A DNA stretch of 64,000 bases. Origin: Subtercola sp. PAMC28395 (GTDB lineage: Bacteria > Actinomycetota > Actinomycetes > Actinomycetales > Microbacteriaceae). The stretch spans positions 2,294,001-2,358,000 of the forward strand of contig NZ_CP076547.1 of assembly GCF_018889995.1 (NCBI RefSeq), given 5' to 3'. The notes under the pieces were generated by a model that was not told where the DNA came from, searched no databases, and was given only the letters and a program-made list of their open reading frames with translations. Position numbers and translations under genes: made by a program. This document shows, one piece after another, positions 1 through 11,144 of the stretch. Numbering within the stretch: position 1 is the first letter of the stretch; the number at the start of each line of letters is the position of its first letter.

Positions 1-733
1 GCCCGACCGTGCCGTGATCAACCGCATGGGTTTCAACAACGGGGGAGCAGCATCCGCCGCCCTTCGCATCGCCCAGACGACCAGCGCTTCATGGCGACCG
101 ATCGTCGGGATCAATATCGGCAAGAGCCGGGTGGTCGACGTCGCCGACGCGATCGACGACTACCGGTCGAGCGCCAGGGCCCTCGCGCCCGTAGCCGACT
201 ATCTCGTCGTCAACGTGAGTTCACCCAACACGCCGGGGCTCAGAGGGCTGCAGGAGCTCGACAAGCTCGCACCCCTGCTTACCGCCGTGCGTGAAGAGGC
301 CGGCCCGGTGCCGCTGCTGGTGAAGATCGCTCCCGACCTGAGTGACGACGAGGTGCGCCGCATCTCAGAGCTCGCTGTTTCGCTGGGGCTCGATGGGATC
401 ATCGCAACAAATACGACCATCTCGAGAGACGGGCTGAGGACCGACCCGTCGGTCGTCGATGCGGCAGGTGCCGGAGGGCTTTCCGGCCCGCCTGTTGCAG
501 CGCGTTCGCTCGAAGTCCTGCGACTCGTGCGTGCAGTGGTTCCTGCGGAGATGTGCGTGATCTCGGTGGGCGGGGTGGAGACCGCGGCCGACGTCGCGGA
601 GCGTCTCACCGCCGGAGCCACGCTCGTGCAGGGTTACACCGCGTTCCTGTATCGCGGCCCGTTCTGGGCTCGTGAGGTCAACCGTGGGCTCGCGCGAATC
701 GGCCGGCGCCAGGACGCCCAGCGCTCACACTAG
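1..733 (+). CDS. pyrD: Dihydroorotate dehydrogenase, class 2 (3' part only)
   Basis: Quinone-linked FMN enzyme that oxidises dihydroorotate to orotate in UMP synthesis, normally bound to the inner face of the membrane. The frame is open from base 2, so the true start and membrane anchor lie left of the window; about 243 codons are visible. Seen in order: NRMGFNNGG, VVNVSSPNTPGLR, LLVKIAPDLS, ATNTTISR, GGLSGPP and ISVGGVETAADV followed by GATLVQGYTAFLYRGP, the FMN-phosphate end of the barrel. The serine in NVSSPNTPGLR is the catalytic base position of class 2 enzymes; class 1 enzymes have cysteine there. It converges on the next gene across a repetitive gap. Confidence 0.95.
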   Translation, partial: PDRAVINRMGFNNGGAASAALRIAQTTSASWRPIVGINIGKSRVVDVADAIDDYRSSARALAPVADYLVVNVSSPNTPGLRGLQELDKLAPLLTAVREEAGPVPLLVKIAPDLSDDEVRRISELAVSLGLDGIIATNTTISRDGLRTDPSVVDAAGAGGLSGPPVAARSLEVLRLVRAVVPAEMCVISVGGVETAADVAERLTAGATLVQGYTAFLYRGPFWAREVNRGLARIGRRQDAQRSH

Positions 734-881
734 GGCCGGGCACAGCAGATCTGGGGCCCAGATAGCTCGGGATAGCAGAACTGGGCACAGCAGAACCAGG
801 CAGAACAACAAGGCAGAGCGGAGCAGGGCGCGGTAAAGGCGGGCACAGGAGAACTGCGCCAACTGCAGCCGCTCAGCGAAT
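734..881. repeat. Low-complexity spacer with degenerate CAGCAGAACTGGGCA-type repeats
   Basis: This gap separates two converging genes. It holds several imperfect copies of a purine-rich unit around GGGCACAGCAGAACC (about 741-755, 783-798, 841-856) plus shorter CAGAAC/CAGAGC pieces. No convincing hairpin or open frame was seen. It may be a decayed tandem repeat, like the clearer arrays at 6855 and 17571. Confidence 0.45.
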
Positions 882-1448
882 TCAGCTGGGGAAGTGGCCG
901 CGCTTGCCCTGGGGCTTCGGCAGGCGCATGGGGCGAAGCTGCAGGGCGCGCATCGCACCGTACCAGCGAAGGCCGCGCTCGAGGGTTCCGTACTTGGCTT
1001 TGAGCCGATTGTTGATCTTGGTGCCCATGATGTAGAGGTCGACGATGACAATGAGCACGAAGCCGTAGAGAACGAGCATGAGGTAGGTCTGGATGCTCTG
1101 GTTCGGCACAAGCGTGAGCAGAATGACGCCGAACATGACGGGGATGATGACCTCGCCGATGCTGAATCGCGCATCGACATACTCGCGTACGTAGCGGCGC
1201 TGGGGGCCCTTGTCGCGGGCCAGGAGGTATTTCTCCTCGCCGGCTGCCATGCCGATGCGGGCCCGTTCGCGAGCTGCCTGGGTCTGGGTCTTCGCTGAGC
1301 GTGCCGCCTCCTTGCGGTCGCTCGGAACGAGCGGACGCTTGCGTGCCGCCTCCTGCTCCTTGCGCGTGGGGGTCGCGTGACCCTTGGTGTTCGCCGCAGA
1401 CTCGTCTGCGACTTCGATCACGTCGGCTGGTGTTTCTCGCTTGGCCAC
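882..1448 (-). CDS. DUF3043 family integral membrane protein
   Basis: Actinobacterial membrane protein of unknown role, 188 residues. The first ~95 residues are charged and rich in Lys, Arg and Ala (cytoplasmic, probably disordered), containing KEQEAARKRPLVPSDRKEA. Two hydrophobic segments follow at about 100-118 and 122-142 (EVIIPVMFGVILLTLVP; YLMLVLYGFVLIVIVD), then a basic tail ending LPKPQGKRGHFPS. The RDKGPQRRYVREYVDAR stretch before the first segment is the family hallmark I used. It is divergent from the peptidase gene at 1508 with about 59 bp between starts, so the two may share a regulatory region. No function is inferred. Confidence 0.8.
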   Translation of the reverse strand: MAKRETPADVIEVADESAANTKGHATPTRKEQEAARKRPLVPSDRKEAARSAKTQTQAARERARIGMAAGEEKYLLARDKGPQRRYVREYVDARFSIGEVIIPVMFGVILLTLVPNQSIQTYLMLVLYGFVLIVIVDLYIMGTKINNRLKAKYGTLERGLRWYGAMRALQLRPMRLPKPQGKRGHFPS

Positions 1449-1507
1449 AGTTCAGTCCTTGAGCTCCGCGGGCTGAAAGAGACAACCTGCCCCTTAAGAT
1501 TACCCGT

Positions 1508-2944
1508 ATGAGCGAGCAACAGAGCACGTCAGACCGGAATTCTCAGGCGATGGAGCGACGCGAGGCGGGCATCCGTTCGGCTGTCGCGGCGGCGTTGCCG
1601 ACGACAGTCGCCGACCTCACCGACCTCATACGCATACCTTCTGTCTCATGGGAGGCGTTCGACCCATCCCAGGTGCGCGCGAGTGCTGAAGCCGTCGCCG
1701 CCCTGTTCGACGGCACAGGCATGTTCGAGCGGGTGACGGTTTCGACTGCGGTGACGGAGTCTGGTGAGAGCGGGCAGCCGGCCGTTCTCGCAACCCGCGC
1801 GGCCCGCAACGGCAGACCGACGGTTCTGCTCTACGCCCACCACGACGTTCAGCCGCCCGGTGACGACGCCGATTGGGACTCGCCGCCATTCGAGCCGACC
1901 GTTCGCGGGGATCGACTGTACGGGCGCGGTTCCGCCGACGACAAAGCCGGTGTGCTCTCCCACGTCGCAGCGGTGCGCGCGCTGGCGGACGTCTACGGCG
2001 AGGAACTCGAACTCGGCCTGGTGGCCTTCATCGAGGGGGAGGAGGAGTTCGGTTCGCGCTCGTTCGCCAATTTTCTCGAGGCCAACCGTGAGGCACTCGC
2101 TGCCGACGTCATCATCGTCGCCGACTCCGACAACTGGAACGTCGACACCCCGGCCCTCACCGTGAGCCTTCGCGGCAACGTCACCTTCAAGCTCACGGTC
2201 TCCACGCTCGCGCACGCCTCGCACTCCGGCATGTTCGGTGGCGCGGCCCCCGATGCCATGCTCGCGATGGTGCGCCTGCTCGCCACTCTCCACGATGCAG
2301 ACGGCAGTGTCGCGGTCGACGGGCTCACCTCATCGGGGCAGCCGACGCCTGACAGCTCCGAAGCCGGTTTCGCTCTCGATGCGGGCCTGCTCGATGGTGT
2401 GACCCCCATCGGGACCGGTCCGATTCTCGCCCGGCTCTGGGCCAAGCCCGCCATCACTGTGACGGGAATCGATGCTCCCAGCGTGGCCAACGCCTCGAAC
2501 ACCCTTCTGCCCAAGGTCTCCGTTCGGCTGAGTGCCCGCATCGCTCCCGGTCAGGATGCCCGTTCCGCACTGAGCGCGCTCGAAACACACCTCCGCACCC
2601 ACGTGCCCTTCGGTGCCCACGTCGACATCAGCGATGTGGATACCGGCCAGCCCTTTCTGGTCGACACCACGGGGTGGGCCGTCGCCGAGGCGAAACAGGC
2701 GATGGCCGATGCCTGGGGAGTGCCAGCCGTCGAGACCGGTGTCGGTGGATCGATCCCGTTCATCGCCGATCTGGTCCGCGTCTTTCCCGACGCGCAGATC
2801 CTGGTGACGGGCGTCGAAGACCCTGACACCCGGGCACACAGTCCCAACGAATCCCTTCACCTGGGGGTCTTCCGGCGGGCGATCCTCACCGAGGCGCTGT
2901 TGCTGGCGCGACTTGCGGAGTCGCCGCTCAGCGAACGCGGGTGA
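1508..2944 (+). CDS. M20 family dipeptidase / metallopeptidase
   Basis: Zinc-dependent cytoplasmic dipeptidase of the M20 family (PepV/CNDP-like), 478 residues, close to the family's usual 450-470. Metal ligands are visible: His in YAHHDVQPPGD (residues 109-119), Asp in YGRGSADDKAG (138-148), the catalytic and ligand Glu in FIEGEEEFGS (174-183), and a late His in RAHSPNESLHLG near the C-terminus. The dimerisation (lid) domain lies between, around residues 210-360. The ATG follows AAGATTACCCGT with no strong ribosome site. Substrate cannot be told from sequence; N-acyl amino-acid deacylase activity is the main alternative. Confidence 0.9.
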   Translation: MSEQQSTSDRNSQAMERREAGIRSAVAAALPTTVADLTDLIRIPSVSWEAFDPSQVRASAEAVAALFDGTGMFERVTVSTAVTESGESGQPAVLATRAARNGRPTVLLYAHHDVQPPGDDADWDSPPFEPTVRGDRLYGRGSADDKAGVLSHVAAVRALADVYGEELELGLVAFIEGEEEFGSRSFANFLEANREALAADVIIVADSDNWNVDTPALTVSLRGNVTFKLTVSTLAHASHSGMFGGAAPDAMLAMVRLLATLHDADGSVAVDGLTSSGQPTPDSSEAGFALDAGLLDGVTPIGTGPILARLWAKPAITVTGIDAPSVANASNTLLPKVSVRLSARIAPGQDARSALSALETHLRTHVPFGAHVDISDVDTGQPFLVDTTGWAVAEAKQAMADAWGVPAVETGVGGSIPFIADLVRVFPDAQILVTGVEDPDTRAHSPNESLHLGVFRRAILTEALLLARLAESPLSERG

Positions 2945-2963
2945 TCTGCCGGGCACCCGTCAT

Positions 2964-3009
2964 CGTGTGAAGGGAACCACTTCGCTGCGATAGGTGAAGT
3001 CATCACACG
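2964..3009. other. Nested inverted repeat after the M20 gene
   Basis: CGTGTGA at 2964-2970 pairs with TCACACG at 3003-3009. Inside it CACTTC at 2978-2983 pairs with GTGAAG at 2994-2999. It begins 20 bp past the peptidase stop and lies before the erpA-type gene. It has no T-run, so it may be a weak terminator or an operator rather than a classical intrinsic terminator. Confidence 0.35.
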
Positions 3010-3112
3010 CAGTGTGGCCAATGCGGGAATGAAAGCGGCTTCACTCAGGTTCTCGGTTTAGAATCTGACGTAGGTTTTCTGTTTGCGGTTCGTCTAGCCT
3101 TAAGGAGTTGCA

Positions 3113-3487
3113 ATGAGCGACACAACTGTTCTCGCCCCGGCTGAGGTCATCGCCGCCCCCGCGCACAAAGTGGGTCTGACCGACCAGGCTGCTGCCAAGG
3201 TCAAGAGCCTGCTCGGCCAGGAGGGTCGCGACGACCTGCGCCTGCGTGTGGCTGTCCAGCCCGGCGGATGCTCGGGGCTGATCTACCAGCTCTACTTCGA
3301 TGAGCGCCAGCTCGACGGCGACGGTGTCGTCGACTACGACGGCGTCGAGGTCATCGTCGACAAGATGAGCGTTCCGTACCTCGATGGCGCAACCATCGAC
3401 TTCGAAGACACCATCCAGAAGCAGGGCTTCACGATCGACAACCCCAACGCAGGCGGCAGTTGCGCCTGTGGTGACTCGTTCCACTAA
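3113..3487 (+). CDS. erpA: A-type iron-sulfur carrier (HesB/IscA/ErpA family)
   Basis: Small cytoplasmic carrier that passes Fe-S clusters to target proteins, 124 residues. The three conserved cluster-binding cysteines are present: Cys53 in QPGGCSGLIY, and Cys117 and Cys119 in the C-terminal GGSCACGDSFH. The N-terminal ~20 residues extend past the usual core. A good ribosome site (AAGGAG at 3101-3106) precedes the ATG. It sits directly upstream of the cytochrome oxidase genes but is separated from them by a strong hairpin, so it is probably its own transcription unit. The Rieske protein at 11141 is a plausible client. The symbol is by family; iscA-like is an alternative name. Confidence 0.85.
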   Translation: MSDTTVLAPAEVIAAPAHKVGLTDQAAAKVKSLLGQEGRDDLRLRVAVQPGGCSGLIYQLYFDERQLDGDGVVDYDGVEVIVDKMSVPYLDGATIDFEDTIQKQGFTIDNPNAGGSCACGDSFH

Positions 3488-3490
3488 AAA

Positions 3491-3554
3491 TTCTACCGAG
3501 GGTAGAAACCCTCTATCTTTGCTGATGAGGCCGCCAAAAGGCGGCCTCATCAGC
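3491..3554 (+). terminator. Hairpins after the Fe-S carrier gene
   Basis: A 7-bp hairpin (TTCTACC/GGTAGAA, 3491-3507) is followed by a perfect 15-bp stem, 3521-3535 with 3540-3554, around an AAAA loop. The tail is ATTTAA, only weakly T-rich. The strength of the second stem makes termination very likely. Confidence 0.8.
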
Positions 3555-3655
3555 ATTTAAGGGTAGTTGCGGTTCAGGGGAGCCCGGCGTGGCACTCGCG
3601 TCGTGACACATCGATGGGGCGTTCGACGCAGTAGGCTGGGCAACGTCAAATACAC

Positions 3656-3683
3656 TTGACACAAGATTTGCCAGCAGTACATC
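3656..3683 (+). promoter_or_regulatory. Possible promoter of ctaCDF
   Basis: A consensus -35 TTGACA (3656-3661) is followed after 16 bp by TACATC (3678-3683), a moderate -10. A purine-rich GAAGGG at 3685-3690 would serve as ribosome site for the GTG at 3697, but the implied leader is very short (about 7 nt). The -35 is good and the -10 uncertain. Confidence 0.4.
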
Positions 3684-3696
3684 CGAAGGGTTACAG

Positions 3697-4602
3697 GTGC
3701 GCTCGAAACGACGTCTTAGATGGGTTGCCATCCCCGTCATGGTGACCATGGGTCTGGCGCTTGCCGGGTGCTCCCAGCAGCAGCTGAACGGCTTTCTCCC
3801 TGGAGACCCGGGCACCACCAACAACACGAGCGCGGTGACCGGCCTGTGGGTGACCTCGTGGATCGTGCTGCTCGCGGTGGGTATCGTCACCTGGGGTCTC
3901 ACGATCTGGGCTGTCGTGGTGTTCCGTCGCCGTAAGGGCCAGACGGGTCTTCCGATCCAGCTGCGCTACAACATGCCGATCGAGATCTTCTACACGATCG
4001 TGCCGCTCATTCTGGTGCTCGGCTTCTTCGCCTTCACCGCGAAGGACCAGGCAGACATCGAGCAGCCGTACGCCAGCCCCGACCAGGTCATCTCGGTCTA
4101 CGGCAAGCAGTGGGCATGGGACTTCAACTACGTCAACCAGAACGTCTTCAGTGCAGGCGTCCAGGCGAATACCGAGACGACCGATGCGAACAGCGCTCTC
4201 GTCGAAGCCAAGATCCCGACGCTCGTTCTTCCTGTCAACAAGAAGATCACCATCGAGCTGCACTCCCGCGACGTCATCCACTCCTTCTGGGTCATCGACT
4301 TTCTCTACAAGAAAGACATGATTCCAGGCAAGGTCAACTACATGTACGTCACTCCCGAGCGAATCGGCACCTTCGCCGGTAAGTGTGCCGAGTTGTGCGG
4401 TGAGTACCACTCGAACATGCTCTTCAACGTCAAGGTCGTCTCGCAGTCCGACTACGACGCCTACACGGCTTCACTCGCCGCACAGGGCAATGTCGGTCAA
4501 CTCGGCGACGACTACAACCGCAACTCCAACATTCCCGGCGTCGTGTCGCCGATCGAGCCCGCAGGGGCAAGCGCACCATCACCAACAACGAGTTCGAAGT
4601 AG
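3697..4602 (+). CDS. ctaC: Cytochrome c oxidase (aa3) subunit II
   Basis: CuA-carrying subunit of the terminal aa3 oxidase, 301 residues, GTG start. The N-terminus is a lipoprotein signal with lipobox LAGC, giving Cys25 as the modified residue. Two membrane segments follow at about 48-70 and 95-115. The periplasmic cupredoxin domain carries the CuA motif CAELCGEYHSNM with Cys230, Cys234, His238 and Met241, plus the upstream His in HSRDVIHSFWV. KQWAWDFNY is the usual aromatic stretch. The next gene starts 9 bp downstream, so ctaC and ctaD are co-transcribed. The Ser/Pro-rich tail (SPIEPAGASAPSPTTSSK) is probably disordered. Confidence 0.97.
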   Translation: MRSKRRLRWVAIPVMVTMGLALAGCSQQQLNGFLPGDPGTTNNTSAVTGLWVTSWIVLLAVGIVTWGLTIWAVVVFRRRKGQTGLPIQLRYNMPIEIFYTIVPLILVLGFFAFTAKDQADIEQPYASPDQVISVYGKQWAWDFNYVNQNVFSAGVQANTETTDANSALVEAKIPTLVLPVNKKITIELHSRDVIHSFWVIDFLYKKDMIPGKVNYMYVTPERIGTFAGKCAELCGEYHSNMLFNVKVVSQSDYDAYTASLAAQGNVGQLGDDYNRNSNIPGVVSPIEPAGASAPSPTTSSK

Positions 4603-4611
4603 AAGGCGACG

Positions 4612-6321
4612 ATGAGCACACTAACCGCCCCGAGAATGACTGTCGGAGCACAGCGAAAAGGCAACATCCTCGTCAAGTGGATCACCTCGACCGACCACAA
4701 GACGATCGGGTACATGTACCTGATCGAGTCGTTCATCTACTTCTGCCTCGGCGGCGTGATGGCTCTCGTCATCCGCGCCCAGCTCTTCGAGCCGGGTGAG
4801 CAGTTGCTGGCCACCAAAGACCAGTACAACCAGCTCTTTACCATGCACGGCACGATCATGCTGCTCATGTTCGCAACACCGCTCTTCGCCGGCTTTGCAA
4901 ACGTGCTGATGCCGCTGCAGATCGGTGCACCCGACGTGGCGTTCCCGCGTCTGAACGCACTCGCCTTCTGGTTCTATTCCTTCGGCTCTGCCATCGTGGT
5001 CGCCGGGTTCCTCACCCCGCAGGGTGCTGCATCGTTCGGCTGGTTCGCCTATGCGCCATTGTCTAATACGACATTCACTCCCGGCGCCGGAGGTAATCTC
5101 TGGGTGTTCGGCCTTGTGCTGAGCGGGTTCGGTACCATTCTCGGAGCCGTGAACTTCATCACCACGATCATCACGATGCGTGCACCCGGCATGACCATGT
5201 TCCGCATGCCGATCTTCACGTGGAACACCCTGGTGACGTCGATCCTCGTGCTGATGGCATTCCCGCCCCTGGCTGCCGCGCTCTCCGGGCTCGGCGTGGA
5301 CCGCGTGTTCGACGGGCACATCTTCGATGCGGCCAACGGCGGTGTGCTGCTCTGGCAGCACCTCTTCTGGTTCTTCGGGCATCCTGAGGTGTACATCATC
5401 GCCCTGCCGTTCTTCGGCATCATCTCCGAAGTGCTGCCTGTCTTCAGTCGCAAACCGATCTTCGGGTACAAGACTCTCGTCTACGCGACGATCTCGATTG
5501 CTGCGCTGTCTGTCACCGTGTGGGCGCACCACATGTATGTCACAGGTTCGGTTCTGCTGCCGTTCTTCTCGCTGATGACGATGCTCATCGCGGTGCCGAC
5601 CGGTGTGAAGATCTTCAACTGGGTCGGCACCATGTGGCGCGGCTCGGTCACGTTCGAGACGCCCATGATGTGGGCAATCGGGTTCCTGATCACGTTCACG
5701 TTCGGTGGTCTGACCGGTGTGATCCTGGCATCGCCGCCACTCGACTTCCACGTCTCAGACAGCTATTTCGTGGTCGCCCACTTCCACTACGTGGTGTTCG
5801 GTACCGTCGTGTTCGCCATGTTCAGTGGCTTCTACTTCTGGTGGCCGAAGTGGACCGGGAAGATGCTGAACGAGAAGCTCGGCCAGTGGCACTTCTGGCT
5901 GTTGTTCATCGGCTTCCACACCACCTTCCTGATCCAGCACTGGCTCGGTGTGGTCGGTATGCCACGTCGCTACGCGACGTACGCGCCCGACGACGGTTTC
6001 ACCTGGATGAACCAGATCTCGACCGTCGGAGCCTTCCTGCTCGCCTCGTCGATGATCCCGTTCTTCCTGAACGTCTACATCACCGCACGCAAGTCGCCCA
6101 GGGTGACAGTGAACGACCCGTGGGGCTACGGCCGCTCGCTCGAATGGGCGACGTCCTGCCCACCGCCGCGCCACAACTTCACCTCCATTCCCCGCATCCG
6201 CAGCGAGTCCCCGGCCTTCGACCTGAATCACCCCGAAGCCGGTGTTCCCGTCGGCGTCGGGCCGGCGAAAGACGCTCCTGACGCGCCCGTTCGTGACATT
6301 GCGTCAGACAAGGTGAAGTGA
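4612..6321 (+). CDS. ctaD: Cytochrome c oxidase (aa3) subunit I
   Basis: Catalytic haem-copper subunit that reduces oxygen to water and pumps protons; 569 residues with about 12 membrane helices. Haem a and a3/CuB ligands are visible in [11 protein letters not shown], in the K-channel/CuB helix [19 protein letters not shown], in the histidine pair of WAHHMYVTG, and in [11 protein letters not shown]. The Glu and Tyr of HPEVY mark an A-type oxidase. The C-terminal ~50 residues are cytoplasmic and Pro-rich. It overlaps nothing but sits 1 bp from ctaF. Gene order ctaC-ctaD-ctaF is typical of Actinomycetota. Confidence 0.98.
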   Translation: MSTLTAPRMTVGAQRKGNILVKWITSTDHKTIGYMYLIESFIYFCLGGVMALVIRAQLFEPGEQLLATKDQYNQLFTMHGTIMLLMFATPLFAGFANVLMPLQIGAPDVAFPRLNALAFWFYSFGSAIVVAGFLTPQGAASFGWFAYAPLSNTTFTPGAGGNLWVFGLVLSGFGTILGAVNFITTIITMRAPGMTMFRMPIFTWNTLVTSILVLMAFPPLAAALSGLGVDRVFDGHIFDAANGGVLLWQHLFWFFGHPEVYIIALPFFGIISEVLPVFSRKPIFGYKTLVYATISIAALSVTVWAHHMYVTGSVLLPFFSLMTMLIAVPTGVKIFNWVGTMWRGSVTFETPMMWAIGFLITFTFGGLTGVILASPPLDFHVSDSYFVVAHFHYVVFGTVVFAMFSGFYFWWPKWTGKMLNEKLGQWHFWLLFIGFHTTFLIQHWLGVVGMPRRYATYAPDDGFTWMNQISTVGAFLLASSMIPFFLNVYITARKSPRVTVNDPWGYGRSLEWATSCPPPRHNFTSIPRIRSESPAFDLNHPEAGVPVGVGPAKDAPDAPVRDIASDKVK

Positions 6322-6322
6322 C

Positions 6323-6739
6323 ATGCGCGCCAATATCAACATCTTCTGGATTCTCGGCGGGTTCTTCATTCTCGCCGATGCGATCTACACGTTCTGGTCG
6401 CTCATCTCGTACGGCAAGGTCGAGTGGGTCGGTACTCTAGCGATCGCTTTGAGTGCGATCCTTGCGGCATTCCTGGCCTTCTACCTTGCTCGCGTTCACG
6501 CGGCGCAGGGCGGCGAGTTGCCTGAAGACTTGACCGACTCGAACATCGACGACGGCGACCCCGAGATGGGCTTCTACAGCCCCTGGAGCTGGTGGCCGAT
6601 CATCATGGCTGCAGCGTTGGCGATCTTCCTCACTGGACTCGCTGTGGGCACGTGGATCAGCTTCATCGGAGTGGCCATCGTGTTGATTGCAATCGTTGGT
6701 TGGACCTACGAGTACTACCGCGGCTACTTCGCCCGCTAG
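6323..6739 (+). CDS. ctaF: Actinobacterial cytochrome c oxidase subunit IV
   Basis: Small structural subunit of the actinobacterial aa3 oxidase within the bc1-aa3 supercomplex, 138 residues with four predicted membrane segments: about 6-28, 36-58, 91-110 and 112-132. The loop DLTDSNIDDGDPEMGFYSPWSWWP is the characteristic stretch, with Gly-Phe-Tyr-Ser-Pro-x-Ser-x-x-Pro preceding helix 3. It starts 1 bp after the ctaD stop and is the last gene of the operon; a hairpin follows within 20 bp. Confidence 0.95.
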   Translation: MRANINIFWILGGFFILADAIYTFWSLISYGKVEWVGTLAIALSAILAAFLAFYLARVHAAQGGELPEDLTDSNIDDGDPEMGFYSPWSWWPIIMAAALAIFLTGLAVGTWISFIGVAIVLIAIVGWTYEYYRGYFAR

Positions 6740-6757
6740 GCCGCGTCACAACCTTCA

Positions 6758-6819
6758 GAGAACCCCTGCCCTCCTCTCCCTCCCTTTGGAGGTAAAGGGA
6801 AGCAAGCAGGGGTTTTCTC
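6758..6819 (+). terminator. Terminator after ctaF
   Basis: GAGAACCCCTGC at 6758-6769 pairs with GCAGGGGTTTTCTC at 6806-6819 (two-base bulge). An inner TCCCTTT/AAAGGGA hairpin lies at 6781-6800. The distal arm runs into a T-rich stretch, so it fits an intrinsic terminator for ctaCDF. Confidence 0.75.
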
Positions 6820-6854
6820 GTTTCTTCGCGGAGGGTGTTGGCTTCTGCGGGCGC

Positions 6855-7070
6855 GGGCAGACACAAGTCGGTGTTGGTTCGGCCTGCGGGCCGGCCACAA
6901 GTCGGTGTGAGCCGGCCTGTGGGCATGCACAAGCCGGTGTGAGCCGGCCTGTAGGTACGCACACGCCGGTGTTGGTCGGCCTGCGGGCAGGAACACAAGC
7001 CGATGTGGGCTGGCCTGCGGGCAGACACGAGCCGGTGTATGGGCCGCGGCCTGCGGGCAGGCAACACACA
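6855..7070. repeat. Tandem array of six imperfect 32-36 bp repeats plus a partial copy
   Basis: Units start at 6855, 6888, 6921, 6953, 6985, 7019 and (partial) 7055. Each unit reads roughly GGGCAG-ACACAAG-CCGGTGTG-AGCCGGCCTGC, with changes in every copy. Unit length drifts between 32 and 36 bp, so no reading frame is kept. Copies abut with no spacers, which excludes CRISPR. The array fills the gap between the converging ctaCDF and qcrCAB operons, and the IS21 element inserted just beyond it. Confidence 0.85.
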
Positions 7071-7225
7071 AGACTGTGAAGCTCGGCCAAGCTCGCCCAT
7101 CGCTCGTATGTCATGGCTGCTGCAGGCGCAAGATGGTCCCGGTTGGAATCTCGTGTCAGCGACGGTTGAAATGTAGGCCAGGATCGACGGTCGAAAACTA
7201 GGCCACCCGAGGAACGATTGATTGG

Positions 7226-9231
<2,006 letters not shown>

Positions 9232-9447
9232 CAACACACACGTGGCCGACTTTTACACCGTCGAAAATGGCCCACTCTTAGACCGTCGCTGACATCTCGT
9301 CCTCAACGGCCAGGGTCGTTCGTCGTTGGTCGTGGTCGTGCACAACGCACATGCAGTCCTTGCGTTGTGGGCATTGATGGTGGCAACTTCTGTTGTGCCG
9401 GGCCTGCGATCACCCTTCGCTACAACCGGCCGAATCCGGGTACAACG

Positions 9448-9485
9448 GGAGAAGCCCCTCACCGTTACGGGTGAGGGGCTTCTCC
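9448..9485 (-). terminator. Strong hairpin after qcrB
   Basis: A perfect 16-bp stem, 9448-9463 with 9470-9485, around a 6-base GTTACG loop, lies 21 bp past the qcrB stop. There is no T-run on the minus side. It most likely ends the ctaE-qcrCAB transcript. The 150 bp between the IS end and this stem hold nothing else I can recognise. Confidence 0.75.
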
Positions 9486-9506
9486 AGATTCAGACGTGCG
9501 GGTCGA

Positions 9507-11144
9507 TCAGTGGTGCTGGCGCTCGACTTCAGACTTGGCGACGGGGGCGATGCGATCCTCGAAGAACCACTTCGACATGCCGGCACGCAGGCGCTGGGCT
9601 CCGGTGATCTTGCCCTGGGCGTTCGGGCGGATCATGAGGGGCTTGTACTCGTTGTAGCCCACCAGGCGCCAGCGCTCGTACTCGTCGACGGGCTGGTGCA
9701 CCTCGATGTACTCACCGCCGGGGAGCCTGACGATACGACCCGACTCGAAGCCGTGGAGCGCGATCTCGCGGTCCTTCTTCTGAAGGGCCAGGCACACTCG
9801 CTTCGCGATGTGGTACGCGATGATCGGTCCGATGATCAGCGTGGCCTGGATGGCATGGATCACGGACTCGATCGAAAGCTGGAAGTGCGTTGCGATGAGG
9901 TCGGAACTTGCGGCAGCCCACAGCGCGGCGTAGAACGTGACACCCGCGGCACCGATCGCGGTGCGCGTCGGCGCATTGCGTGGGCGGTCGAGGATGTGAT
10001 GTTCCCGCTTGTCGCCGGTGACCCAGGACTCGATGAACGGATAGATCAGGACCGTGAGGATGAACAAGCCGAGCACCGCGACCGGGATCAGGATGTTCCA
10101 CGAGTAGGTGTGGCCCCAGATCACCGATTCGAGACCCGTCGGAACCAGCCGAAGTGCGCCGTCTGCGAAGCCGATGTACCAGTCAGGCTGGGTACCGGCA
10201 GAAACGGGGGAGGGGTCGTAGGGGCCGTAGTTCCAGATCGGGTTGATCGTGAAGAACGAGGCGATCAGCGCGATGACACCGAAGACCAGGAAGAAGAATC
10301 CGCCTGCCTTGGCAGCGTAGACCGGCAGCACCGGATAACCAACGACGTTCTGGTTGGTCTTGCCTGGGCCTGCGTACTGCGTGTGCTTGTGCACGACGAC
10401 GAACACCAGGTGCAGTGCGATCATTGCGACGATGATCGCGGGCAGGAGGAGTATGTGCACGGTGTACAGACGGCCGACAATGTCGCCACCGGGGAACTCG
10501 CCACCGAAGATGAGGTAAGAGATCCACGTTCCGACGAACGGGAAACCCTTCACCATTCCGTCGATGATGCGCAGGCCGTTGCCCGACAGCAGGTCGTCAG
10601 GAAGGGAGTACCCCGTGAAGCCCTCGCCGAGCGCCAGGATGAACAGTACGAAACCGATCACCCAGTTGAGCTCGCGCGGCTTGCGGAATGCGCCGGTGAA
10701 GTAGATGCGCAGCATGTGAAGGCCGATGGAGGCGATGAACATGAGTGCGGCCCAGTGGTGGATCTGGCGGATGAGCAGGCCACCACGGAGGTCGAACGAG
10801 ATGTTCAGCGTCGAGTTCATCGCCGCAGACATCTCGACGCCCTTGAGCGGCACGAAGCTGCCGTCATAGACCACCGGCACCATGGATGCCTGGAAGAAGA
10901 AGGTCAGGAAGGTGCCGGTGAGGATGATGACGACGAAGCTGTAGAGAGCGACTTCGCCGAGCATGAACGACCAGTGGTCGGGGAAGATCTTTCGCCCGAA
11001 CTCCTTGACGACCGCGGAGATGCTCGTGCGCTCGTCGATGTAGTTCGCCGTCCAGGCCGTGAAGCCGGCCTGCTTGGTGTCGGCCAGTTCGGGGCCGGTG
11101 TTCTCTGGCACCTGGGGTGCCGGAGTTCTTTCGATGGTGCTCAT
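9507..11144 (-). CDS. qcrB: Cytochrome bc1 complex cytochrome b subunit
   Basis: Di-haem quinol-oxidising subunit of the bc1 complex, 545 residues; the actinobacterial form has a long C-terminal extension. Haem ligands are in the paired-histidine helices (RQIHHWAALMFIASIGLHMLR and LLPAIIVAMIALHLVFVVVHKH). The Qo-site stretch reads YGPYDPSPVSAGTQPDWYIG, which is the modified PEWY motif (PDWY) found in Actinomycetota. About nine membrane helices are visible. The start overlaps the end of qcrA by 4 bp, so the genes are translationally coupled. In this phylum the complex forms a supercomplex with the aa3 oxidase coded at 3697-6739 and 13168. Confidence 0.97.
   Translation of the reverse strand: MSTIERTPAPQVPENTGPELADTKQAGFTAWTANYIDERTSISAVVKEFGRKIFPDHWSFMLGEVALYSFVVIILTGTFLTFFFQASMVPVVYDGSFVPLKGVEMSAAMNSTLNISFDLRGGLLIRQIHHWAALMFIASIGLHMLRIYFTGAFRKPRELNWVIGFVLFILALGEGFTGYSLPDDLLSGNGLRIIDGMVKGFPFVGTWISYLIFGGEFPGGDIVGRLYTVHILLLPAIIVAMIALHLVFVVVHKHTQYAGPGKTNQNVVGYPVLPVYAAKAGGFFFLVFGVIALIASFFTINPIWNYGPYDPSPVSAGTQPDWYIGFADGALRLVPTGLESVIWGHTYSWNILIPVAVLGLFILTVLIYPFIESWVTGDKREHHILDRPRNAPTRTAIGAAGVTFYAALWAAASSDLIATHFQLSIESVIHAIQATLIIGPIIAYHIAKRVCLALQKKDREIALHGFESGRIVRLPGGEYIEVHQPVDEYERWRLVGYNEYKPLMIRPNAQGKITGAQRLRAGMSKWFFEDRIAPVAKSEVERQHH

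Noticed and set aside
4621..5751. Minus-strand open frame opposite ctaD
   Set aside because: Shadow of ctaD; no domain and an extreme His/Arg/Asp content.
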